From NCBI RefSeq assembly GCF_000142805.1, contig NC_013081.1:372001-436000 (forward strand): 64,000 nt of DNA. The letters run 5' to 3'. Shown here piece by piece: positions 49,978-58,152 of this stretch. How positions within the stretch are numbered: the first letter of the stretch is position 1; each line of letters begins with the position of its first letter. Below the pieces are notes generated by a model, which searched no databases, was not told where the DNA came from, and saw only the letters and a list, made by a program, of their open reading frames with translations. The position numbers and the translations under genes were made by a program. The DNA is from Lachancea thermotolerans CBS 6340. Taxonomy: Eukaryota; Ascomycota; Saccharomycetes; Saccharomycetales; Saccharomycetaceae.

Positions 49978-50057
49978 CACGTGAGTAGCATGTGACGTTA
50001 AGTCACGTGCCGCATTGTTCAAATCAGCGAAAAATGAGGACTGCTAAACCCACACAC
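49978..50057 (+). promoter_or_regulatory. RPL29: RTCACRTG cluster and Rap1-like site upstream of RPL29
   Basis: CACGTG (49978-49983), CATGTGAC (49989-49996) and GTCACGTG (50002-50009) lie within 32 bp, followed 40 bp later by CCCACACAC (50049-50057), which fits the CCCRYACAY core of Rap1. The 1.4 kb between QCR6 and RPL29 otherwise holds no recognisable gene before 50,130. Confidence 0.5.
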
Positions 50058-50130
50058 CTGGACATCTTCAAATTTGAACAAGAAAAAAAGAGTGGATCAT
50101 TTCATAGGCTAAAGCACCGTCAGTAACTCA

Positions 50131-50303
50131 TTGGCAGAGCTTCCGCCTGCGCCTGGGGCTGCGCTAGGCGGAGCGGCTCCGCCTAGCATGCATGGCGGCA
50201 GCAGTAGCCAGGCTGGGCTCCGGGCAGGCTCCCAGCGGGGCTCCACCGAGCAAATACCCCCGGCTGGTTCTCCGCCGGGGCCCAGGCAAGCAGCGCCGGC
50301 TCC
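50131..50303 (+). repeat. GC-rich palindromic CTAGGC/GGCTCC element, copy 1 (RPL29)
   Basis: A strongly GC-rich island in AT-rich surroundings. A perfect 11-bp inverted repeat with a 3-bp centre spans 50163-50187 (arm GCTAGGCGGAG). GGCTCC occurs five times on the plus strand (50175, 50216, 50227, 50239, 50298). The segment GCGCTAGGC is shared with the island upstream of RPL2. Confidence 0.6.
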
Positions 50304-50398
50304 TCTGGCGTCGCCAGAGTATGATGATTTCGCCACATATAGACAAACTTGACCTCTAGTGGATAGCCGGCTGGTCCAGCAGAGAAAGTTATCGAACG

Positions 50399-50803
50399 GT
50401 ACGTACAATACGCGTGGGATACGATACAGGACGAAACGAGTACGATGACATAGGAGAGAGCGCTGGGAGTTACGCTTTCCAGGCCCGTTGGCCCGTTTTT
50501 GAAGACCGACCCGAACCTCTAAGCCGCAGGAAAAACGAGGTGCGCATACTCAGGGGCACAAGCGCAGTTCATATGTGAATGTAGCCATCATGATGGGTGC
50601 GTGGGATTGCTCGACGAGGCAGGCGCGTATGAACAGGGTTTGAGCATTGTCAGGCAGTGTGTTTCGCAGCAGACACAGCAAGCTGACGTCTGCCGCGAGC
50701 GTGCCGAACTGATTTGCGCCCGGCTACTGAAAGCTTCTCAAGCGCCTCTTTATCTCGTCTCGCGTCCTTGAGGCCGCTGCTGTTTTACTAACTTTTTTCG
50801 CAG
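50399..50803 (+). other. RPL29: probable 5' UTR intron of RPL29
   Basis: An exact TACTAAC (50786-50792), a T-run and the acceptor CAG (50801-50803) end two bases before the RPL29 ATG, which is diagnostic of a leader intron. The best donor is GTACGT at 50399-50404, giving 405 nt, typical of ribosomal-protein introns. GTATGA at 50628 is a weaker alternative. Confidence 0.68.
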
Positions 50804-50805
50804 AA

Positions 50806-50994
50806 ATGTCCAAGTCCAAGAACCATACCGCTCACAACCAATCTAGAAAGGCTCACAGAAACGGCATCAAGAAGCCTAAGACCTACAAGTACCCATCCTT
50901 GAAGGGTGTTGACGCCAAGTTCAGAAGAAACCACAAGCACGCCTTGCACGGTACCGCCAAGGCCTTGGCCGCCAAGCGTGCCGAGAAGAAATAA
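50806..50994 (+). CDS. RPL29: 60S ribosomal protein eL29
   Basis: Small basic protein of the large subunit. The 62-residue sequence (59 in yeast) starts [20 protein letters not shown] and contains [16 protein letters not shown], with a Lys-rich end. Codon use is of the optimised yeast type (TTG, GGT, AAG), unlike the GC-rich genes near the left edge. Position matches YFR032C-A. The coding part has no intron; a leader intron is proposed upstream. Confidence 0.97.
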   Translation: MSKSKNHTAHNQSRKAHRNGIKKPKTYKYPSLKGVDAKFRRNHKHALHGTAKALAAKRAEKK

Positions 50995-51241
50995 GTCTGA
51001 GATTCGATGTTCCTCGCGGAATTGACCTAAAATACTCTGTAATTTTACATATCTCTAGATTCATCTTCAAGTCGTGTCATTTTTACGCATGTGTCGCGCG
51101 TCTGCGCCAGATATTGGCCGGCGACAGTTTTTGTGACGCTGTAGTGCAATTAGCACATCACAAAGACAAATGGAAGCCACCTGTGTCAACAATCAAAAGC
51201 TGGAGCAAGCACCGTATAACAGTAACTAAACGCCACCAGTC

Positions 51242-52117
51242 ATGAGCCCTACGCAACCAAACCCCGCAGCCGCCTTGAGCGGTTCCGCCGAACCCCAGAC
51301 CAAGCGGATATATATATCCAACTTAGATTTTAGCACCACGGAAGAAGAGCTGGAGCAGTTCTTGCAGGAGTTTCGTGTTGTTTCTGTACTGATTCCTAGC
51401 CAGACCGTGCGTGGATTTCGGAACAGCACAGTACGTCCATTGGGAATTGGCTATGCAGACTTCGCATCCGCCGCAGACGCGCTTCAAGCGGTAGAAAACC
51501 TCAACGGCAAACAGCTTCGGGAGCGCACGCTGAAGATTAAAATGTACGTCCCATACTCGCCTCGTGCCCGCGCTGAGCGCAGGAAGGAGAAACGCAAGGT
51601 GCCGGCTCCGCAGGCGGAAGAAAACCCAGATGCGGCGCCTCAAGACGCGCAGCAGCCACAACCTCCCGCCCCTGCAGAAGAGCCAACGTCGAAGGATACT
51701 GTCTACTGTGCGTATTTGCCCTCCAAGGTCACAGACGTGGAACTGCGCGAGTTTTTTGCGGACTACCAACCGCAGGACATCTACGTCTACAGAACCAACG
51801 GCTCGCGACGCAAAGTGTACTTCCACCGCCGCTTCACAGCAGCACTTGTGACGCTTGGCGGGGAGGCCGAGCTTGCCAACGCGATTGAGACTCTGGGGAC
51901 CCGTCGTTTGATGGGTAAGAAAATAACTCTGAGGCCTGCGCGGCTGTCCAAGGTTGAGGAGGTTCAGCATGCAGCTGCGAGAAAGCTTGAGCTCGAGCAG
52001 ATTCAACAGCAAACGCGGCAAATCGCCGAGCACGCAATGGCCATGGAGGAACATCGCCAGCAAGAGGCAGAGATCCCCGCTGCGGAAACGCCCGACGACG
52101 TGGCCGCCACGGCGTAG
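51242..52117 (+). CDS. RRT5: two-RRM RNA-binding protein Rrt5
   Basis: RNA-binding protein of poorly known role; in yeast YFR032C is linked to rDNA transcription and meiosis. The 291-residue protein (289 in yeast) has a first RRM (about 21-105: RIYISNLDF as RNP2 and LGIGYADFAS as RNP1). A Pro/Glu-rich linker follows, then a second, less typical RRM (about 150-235: VYCAYLPSK and RKVYFHRRFTAALVTL), and a Gln-rich helix at the end. It lies between RPL29 and RPL2 on the same strand, as in S. cerevisiae. Confidence 0.88.
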   Translation: MSPTQPNPAAALSGSAEPQTKRIYISNLDFSTTEEELEQFLQEFRVVSVLIPSQTVRGFRNSTVRPLGIGYADFASAADALQAVENLNGKQLRERTLKIKMYVPYSPRARAERRKEKRKVPAPQAEENPDAAPQDAQQPQPPAPAEEPTSKDTVYCAYLPSKVTDVELREFFADYQPQDIYVYRTNGSRRKVYFHRRFTAALVTLGGEAELANAIETLGTRRLMGKKITLRPARLSKVEEVQHAAARKLELEQIQQQTRQIAEHAMAMEEHRQQEAEIPAAETPDDVAATA

Positions 52118-52663
52118 AGGGCAGGTATTATTTTTTGCAGTAGCTACGTAGGATAATAGAAGGAATGGCAACTGACAATTATGCCAACGGTCGGCGGCTG
52201 GAACCGCCTTCGCGTCTTTCCCATTGCGCAACTCGTTCCCGGCGTCAGAACTTGTAATAGTGATCCGAAAAAACCTAGTAATATATATACAAGAGTTCTC
52301 CTGTCATGAGAGCAGATGAGAGCGCACGTCTGCCCGGATCAACTTGAAGAGGAAAGCTTCTGTAGAGCAAATGTGACGATAGTTTTTGAGTAATGCAAGT
52401 ACGAAAAACCTGGGGATAATAAGCCAGGCATAAAGGCGTGAGGCATCAACTGGTCCCAATGCTTCCACGCCGTCGAAAAACCAGGCCCGCGGTTGCATCC
52501 GGCATGTGACAAGATTAATCTACGCTTGCAATAATATTCCACTGACGCTCCTTCTACAAAGTTTTAAACATTCCCACTTTATTATGCCCACTTCCGTCTG
52601 TTAACCAAAAGCTAGGCCGTCATGACAAGCTCTTCTGTATATGACTTTAACCTTCGAGTACGT

Positions 52664-52735
52664 ATCACGTGTGACATATCTAATGCGCCGTACAATATCA
52701 CATCATTTGTCTTTGACTGCTCGAAACCCAAACAT
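52664..52735 (+). promoter_or_regulatory. RPL2A: CACGTG box and Rap1-like site upstream of RPL2
   Basis: ATCACGTG (52664-52671) is followed 54 bp later by ACCCAAACAT (52726-52735), one base off the Rap1 core. The order and spacing resemble those upstream of RPL29. The rest of 52118-52663 shows no gene. Confidence 0.45.
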
Positions 52736-52812
52736 CCAAGGAATAAAACTGAGTCGATAATTCTTGCGGATTGTGCCGATGGAATTCTCCTCCACGCACA
52801 GCATCACGCGAG

Positions 52813-52947
52813 CTAGGCAGGGCGCTGCTCTGGCTCCCCAGCGCTCCTGCCGTGGACGCTGCGCGCTAGGCAGAGGCTCTGCCTGGGAAACTTCCTCCTC
52901 CCACCGGAGTGTGCGAATCCTAGGCAGGCGAGCCCCCACTAGGCTCC
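52813..52947 (+). repeat. GC-rich palindromic CTAGGC/GGCTCC element, copy 2 (RPL2)
   Basis: GC-rich island with CTAGGC at 52813, 52866, 52920 and 52939 and GGCTCC at 52832 and 52942. An 8-bp perfect inverted repeat around one base lies at 52868-52884 (AGGCAGAG-G-CTCTGCCT) and aligns with the palindrome of copy 1 through GCGCTAGGC.GAG. Confidence 0.6.
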
Positions 52948-53093
52948 CTACGCAGCCGCTCAGGGGCGACGGACGCGCAGGCTCACGGGGCATCAATGCC
53001 TGGTAAGTTTTCCAAAATTTTGAACTTAGTATAGACAGATAGGTCTGGTACACACGTTTGAAGAGGGTCAGACAAACCAGAAATCAATAAGCA

Positions 53094-54160
53094 ATGGGTA
53101 TGTTGGTGACATCAATAGAAGGCAGCGCAAGCAGCACGGGAGTTTAGGAGCGTCCGAGCTCTTGAGTGATGGAGATTCCAGGGCTTTCCAGGTACGATGA
53201 GATGTTGAAGCTGAAAGATCCGATATGATGGAACAGAAGAGACAGACAAAGCACCAGCGGGTGGCGCTTACAATGCGGTGAAACGCTTGTATTTTGCTCG
53301 GACTGCAACCTAGAGGACCAGGCCGAACAACAACATGCTCACGGGGCACGCTTGCGCTCGCACACATACATGCTCGCTCATGTACTAACCCACTCACAGG
53401 TAGAGTTATTCGTAACCAAAGAAAGGGTGCTGGTTCTATCTTCACCTCCCACACCAGATTGAGACAAGGTGCTGCCAAGTTGAGAACTTTGGACTTCGCC
53501 GAGCGTCATGGTTACATCCGTGGTGTCGTGAAGCAGATCGTTCACGACGCTGGTAGAGGTGCCCCATTGGCTAAGGTTGTCTTCCGTGACCCATACAAGT
53601 ACAAGTTGCGTGAGGAGACCTTCATCGCCAACGAGGGTGTGCACACTGGTCAGTTCATCTACGCCGGTGCTAAGGCCTCTTTGAACGTCGGTAACATCTT
53701 GCCTTTGGGTTCCGTTCCAGAAGGTACCATTGTCTCCAACGTCGAGGAGAAGCCTGGTGACAGAGGTGCTTTGGCCAGAGCCTCCGGTAACTACGTTATC
53801 GTCATCGGCCACAACCCAGACGAGAACAAGACCAGAGTCAGACTTCCTTCTGGTGCCAAGAAGATCATCAACTCCTCTGCTAGAGGTGTCATCGGTGTCG
53901 TCGCTGGTGGTGGTAGAGTTGACAAGCCTTTGCTGAAGGCTGGCCGTGCTTTCCACAAGTACAGAGTCAAGAGAAACTCTTGGCCAAAGACCCGTGGTGT
54001 TGCCATGAACCCTGTTGACCACCCTCACGGTGGTGGTAACCATCAACATATTGGTAAGGCTTCTACCATCTCTAGAGGCGCTGTTCCAGGTCAAAAGGTT
54101 GGTTTGATCGCCGCCAGAAGAACTGGTTTGTTGCGTGGTTCTCAAAAGACCCAAGATTAG
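53094..54160 (+). CDS. RPL2A: 60S ribosomal protein uL2, spliced
   Basis: Universal large-subunit protein near the peptidyl-transferase centre. Exon 1 is only ATGG (53094-53097) and exon 2 is 53400-54160. The joined protein has 254 residues, equal to yeast, starting [20 protein letters not shown]. The conserved [12 protein letters not shown], with the catalytic-centre histidine, is near residue 210. The ATG-G split is the same as in yeast RPL2A/B. Codons are strongly optimised (TTG, GGT, AGA). It is the single ancestor of RPL2A (YFR031C-A) and RPL2B (YIL018W). Confidence 0.97.
53098..53399 (+). other. RPL2A: spliceosomal intron of RPL2
   Basis: Donor GTATGT (53098), exact TACTAAC (53383-53389) and acceptor CAG (53397-53399), length 302 nt. 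I looked for a box C/D snoRNA inside and found no convincing C-D pair. Confidence 0.95.
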
Positions 54161-54534
54161 AGTATTTAGAAATGTTACTGGTTTCTGTCGTATTTTGTAT
54201 CTAACATTTGGTCACATCGTAAAACAATGAAAAAGCTAATCAATGTTTAAAGTCTTTATCTCTTCTTGTGTATATCAAGGCTTATAAGCCTAAGTGTCGC
54301 CCTTGAGGCCTGCTCCTCGACCTGTTTGCGATCTGAGCTTCGAAAGAAGGTATTATTCGCATCAATTTTCGGGAGCTCGTAGAGATCATTCATTGTTGAA
54401 AATCGAGCTCGTAAACAAACAGTTCCACCAAGTAACTCGAGCGTTAACTCGTCAACACAACACCTGAGCCTTGCCACCACATACTCGAGCTTCGCAAAAA
54501 CTGGGCGGTATTTTTCTTCTTCTACTTGTTTGAA
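54161..54534. other. RPL2-SMC2 intergenic region with an open minus-strand frame
   Basis: 374 bp. The minus strand is open from within the SMC2 start region down to a stop at 54256; the only ATG in its non-overlapping part is at 54393 (45 codons). No known protein recognised. Otherwise it holds the SMC2 promoter and RPL2 terminator. Confidence 0.35.
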
Positions 54535-57500
54535 ATGAAGGTCGAAGAGCTCATCATAGATGGATTCAAGTCCTATGCCACACGAACGGTGATCTCCGAC
54601 TGGGACCCTCAGTTTAATGCTATAACCGGCCTCAACGGATCTGGAAAGTCCAACATACTGGATGCCATATGCTTCGTACTCGGTATCTCATCTATGGCAA
54701 CAGTCAGGGCATCAAATCTCCAGGACCTCATCTACAAGAGGGGCCAAGCGGGCGTAACCAAAGCGAGTGTGACGATCGTATTTACCAACGACGACAAAGC
54801 TAACTCTCCTATTGGGTTCGAGAGCTACCCCAAGATTTCTGTTACAAGGCAAATAGTTCTGGGAGGCACAAGTAAATACCTTATTAATGGTCATCGAGCT
54901 CAGCAACAAACTGTACTTCATCTTTTCCAATCGGTTCAACTCAACATCAACAATCCAAACTTTCTGATCATGCAAGGAAAAATCACAAAGGTTCTGAATA
55001 TGAAGCCTTCAGAAATACTGTCTCTAATCGAAGAAGCTGCTGGTACTAAGATGTTTGAGGATCGCAGGGAAAAGGCAGAGCGAACCATGAATAAAAAGGA
55101 AACAAAACTGCAGGAGATTAGGACTTTACTCATTGAAGAAATAGAACCCAAGTTGAACAAACTTAGGAATGAGAAGAGAGCATTCTTAGAATTCCAGGAG
55201 ACGCAGTCCGACTTCGAAAAAACGTCCAGAATCGTAAATGCCTTCACCTACAGCACATTAGCCCAAAGTCGCAAGAATTTTGAAGAAACTTTCAAGAGCA
55301 ACGAAAGTCGCATTGAACAGCTCGAGGAAGCTATTCAAAAGACGCGGCAAGGGATGACTAATCTCGAAGAGGATCTTGATGTAGCGCGAACTCAAAAAAG
55401 GAACGAAATGGGGAAAAACGGCAAGTTAGGTCAACTTGAAGCACTTGAGAACCAACTTAATAACGACTTGTCGAGACTGAAAGCCTCGCTGACCATTACA
55501 ACGGACAATTTGAATGAAGAAAATGTTAGACGCGAAAGCCTCGAAAGAAGTATCTGCGACTATGAATCATCTCTAGAAAAGAATACCACACACTCAAAAA
55601 ATACGGAGGATGAATACTTATCACTTAATAACCTGGTCAGCAATCTGGAGAAGCAACTTCAAACCAAAGAAGAGCTATTATCCACACTGACAACAGGCAT
55701 TTCCTCCACCGGTGCTACTACGAGCGGTTACAATTTACAGTTAAGTTCTGCGAAGGCAAGATTCAATGATGCGCAAGTTCAAGTTCAAAGGTTTGGCATG
55801 AAGATAGATCTTTTGAGGAAGGAGCTTTCTGCTAACGAGCCTAAGCTGGCAAAGGCCAAATCTATATGTGAAGAAGCAAAGAAAGAGATTGAAGCGCACC
55901 GAATGCAATGCTCGAAACTGAACGCGCATTTAGAGAAACTCGGCTTTAACCCAGATCTCTTTAAGCAACTAAAGGAGGAGGAATCAACTCTTAGACAAAG
56001 TATTTACAAGTTATCAAGTGAAATGGAAAGCTTGAAAAGAAGAGTCGCCAATATCGAGTTCACATACTCAAAGCCCTCTGAAAATTTCAATCCCTCGTCT
56101 GTAAAAGGTGTCGCTGCTCAACTGTTTTCGCTGGACGAGAAAAATTATTCAAGCGCCACTGCACTGCAAGTCTGTGCTGGAGGCAGACTTTTCAATGTGG
56201 TAGTAGATAACGAAGGTACTGCATCACAACTGTTAGAACGTGGAAGATTGCGCAAAAGAGTAACAATCATCCCGCTGAATAAGATATCTGCACGAAGCTT
56301 ACACCAAAATGCAGTCAAAGCCGCCAAGGAGCTTGCTCCAGGAAATGTTGAGCTTGCTTTGAACCTGATTGGCTATGAAGAGGAGGTTTCAAAAGCGATG
56401 GAATTTATTTTTGGCACAAGCTTGATATGTCAAGATGCGGAAACTGCAAAGAAGGTGACATTCCATCCTCGAGTGCGAGCTAGGAGTATAACGTTACAGG
56501 GCGACATTTACGACCCAGAGGGCACTCTTTCTGGTGGGAGCAGGAATAACAGCAGTTCCTTCCTTATCGACATTCAGAAATTCAACTCCATATCTAAGAA
56601 AGTTATCGACTTGGAGAATAAACTTGCAGACGTGATCGGAAGGATCAAACAATACTCTGAAATATCGGTAAAAACAAAAAGTGTGCAAAACGAACTCAAT
56701 TTGGCTACACATAAGCTGCATCTTGCTAACCGAAGCCTTGAAAATAACCCGTCGGCTCAGCTGCTAGCAAGGAACAAGGAAATACAGGAAGAAATTGAAA
56801 ACTGTACTGAATCGATGAAGAATGGTCGCGAAGATGTGAGACGGCTTGAAGGCGAAGTCTCGAGGATCGAAAAAGACATCGAAGAGTTTAGTAAGGATAA
56901 GGGCTCGAAATTAGATGAGCTGAAAAACGAAGTGACAAGTATAAGCAAACAAATCGAACAAAAGAAAATCGTACTTGAGAAAAAGGAGGATGTAAATCAA
57001 ACTCTACAGCTAAAAATGGATCAACTAAAGTCTGATATCTCATCAGCTCGTGATGGGATCAAGGAGTCACTCGAAGTTTCTAAAGAACTTGACGAGAAAA
57101 GGGTCCAAGTTGAAGGGAACCTCGAATTGACCTCAGGACAGTTAAGTGAAACAAAAGCCGAGGTACTTGAAGAGAAAAAAAGATTGTACGAAATTGATGA
57201 GGAAATGAGAGTACTTGCAGATCTACTGAGAACAAAAGGTGAAGGTCTTAAAAATGACGAAGTTGAATTGAAAAAACTTTCAAACGAAGTCAGCAAACTC
57301 GCAAACAGTACCCACTCAGTTGAAGAACGCATCCAGCTCTTACTCCGGGAGGAACAGTGGTTAGCCGATGAAGGATTGGTGTCAAGTATCGTAGTTCAAA
57401 ACCAAGGGATAAACTTGGCGGAATACCGCCAACGCGCCGAGCAACTAGGTGAAAAGTTCAACAACATGAAAAGAAAAGTTAACCCTAATATCATGAGTAT

Positions 57501-58047
57501 GATCGAGAGTGTCGAGAAAAAGGAGTCTGCCTTGAAAACAATGATAACTACTATTGAGAAAGACAAAACAAAAATTCAAGACACTATAGCCAAACTGAAT
57601 GAATACAAGCGCGAGACCCTGATCAAAACCTGGGAAAAAGTGACTGTGGACTTTGGGCAGGTATTTAGTGAACTTCTCCCGAATTCGTTTGCGAAGCTAG
57701 TGCCGTTAGAAGGCAAGGATGTTACGGAGGGTCTTGAGGTCAAAATACAGCTTGGAAACATATGGAAGGAAAGTTTAGTTGAACTATCAGGTGGCCAAAG
57801 GTCTCTTATTGCACTCTCTTTAATTTTGGCTTTATTACAATTTAAGCCAGCGCCAATGTACATTCTCGACGAGGTTGATGCTGCTCTTGATCTGAGCCAC
57901 ACTCAGAACATTGGCCACTTGATTAAAACGAGATTCAAAGGCTCACAGTTTATTGTTGTCTCTCTAAAGGAAGGTATGTTTACTAACGCAAACCGCGTCT
58001 TCAAAACAAGATTTCAGGATGGGACATCAGTTGTCAGCGCTATGTAG
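54535..58047 (+). CDS. SMC2: condensin ATPase Smc2
   Basis: Condensin core subunit, partner of Smc4, that compacts mitotic chromosomes. The 1170-residue protein (1170 in yeast) starts MKVEELIIDGFKSYATRTVI. Walker A is GLNGSGKS (33-40), followed by a first coiled coil, a hinge (about 510-670), a second coiled coil, the signature LSGGQRSL (near 1084) and Walker B ILDEVDAALD (near 1110). The ATG at 54535 is chosen; a TTG three codons upstream is ignored. Position matches YFR031C next to RPL2A. Confidence 0.98.
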   Translation: MKVEELIIDGFKSYATRTVISDWDPQFNAITGLNGSGKSNILDAICFVLGISSMATVRASNLQDLIYKRGQAGVTKASVTIVFTNDDKANSPIGFESYPKISVTRQIVLGGTSKYLINGHRAQQQTVLHLFQSVQLNINNPNFLIMQGKITKVLNMKPSEILSLIEEAAGTKMFEDRREKAERTMNKKETKLQEIRTLLIEEIEPKLNKLRNEKRAFLEFQETQSDFEKTSRIVNAFTYSTLAQSRKNFEETFKSNESRIEQLEEAIQKTRQGMTNLEEDLDVARTQKRNEMGKNGKLGQLEALENQLNNDLSRLKASLTITTDNLNEENVRRESLERSICDYESSLEKNTTHSKNTEDEYLSLNNLVSNLEKQLQTKEELLSTLTTGISSTGATTSGYNLQLSSAKARFNDAQVQVQRFGMKIDLLRKELSANEPKLAKAKSICEEAKKEIEAHRMQCSKLNAHLEKLGFNPDLFKQLKEEESTLRQSIYKLSSEMESLKRRVANIEFTYSKPSENFNPSSVKGVAAQLFSLDEKNYSSATALQVCAGGRLFNVVVDNEGTASQLLERGRLRKRVTIIPLNKISARSLHQNAVKAAKELAPGNVELALNLIGYEEEVSKAMEFIFGTSLICQDAETAKKVTFHPRVRARSITLQGDIYDPEGTLSGGSRNNSSSFLIDIQKFNSISKKVIDLENKLADVIGRIKQYSEISVKTKSVQNELNLATHKLHLANRSLENNPSAQLLARNKEIQEEIENCTESMKNGREDVRRLEGEVSRIEKDIEEFSKDKGSKLDELKNEVTSISKQIEQKKIVLEKKEDVNQTLQLKMDQLKSDISSARDGIKESLEVSKELDEKRVQVEGNLELTSGQLSETKAEVLEEKKRLYEIDEEMRVLADLLRTKGEGLKNDEVELKKLSNEVSKLANSTHSVEERIQLLLREEQWLADEGLVSSIVVQNQGINLAEYRQRAEQLGEKFNNMKRKVNPNIMSMIESVEKKESALKTMITTIEKDKTKIQDTIAKLNEYKRETLIKTWEKVTVDFGQVFSELLPNSFAKLVPLEGKDVTEGLEVKIQLGNIWKESLVELSGGQRSLIALSLILALLQFKPAPMYILDEVDAALDLSHTQNIGHLIKTRFKGSQFIVVSLKEGMFTNANRVFKTRFQDGTSVVSAM

Positions 58048-58152
58048 AAAGTACGAAATACTAAGTATACAATGGGCGACAGAAAGAGTAGAAAGATTAT
58101 CACATAACCATATCTCGATGTCATGAGAAAATGATTCAACTTTTCTAAAAGA

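Noticed and set aside
49743-49988. 81-codon open frame between QCR6 and RPL29
   Set aside because: No recognisable protein, weak composition, and it runs into the CACGTG cluster.
50109-50408. Open frames over the GC-rich island upstream of RPL29
   Set aside because: They follow from high GC and palindromic repeats; low-complexity products with no conservation signal.
53098-53399. Possible box C/D snoRNA inside the RPL2 intron
   Set aside because: Scattered ATGATG and CTGA strings are present but no C-D pair with proper spacing and terminal stem.
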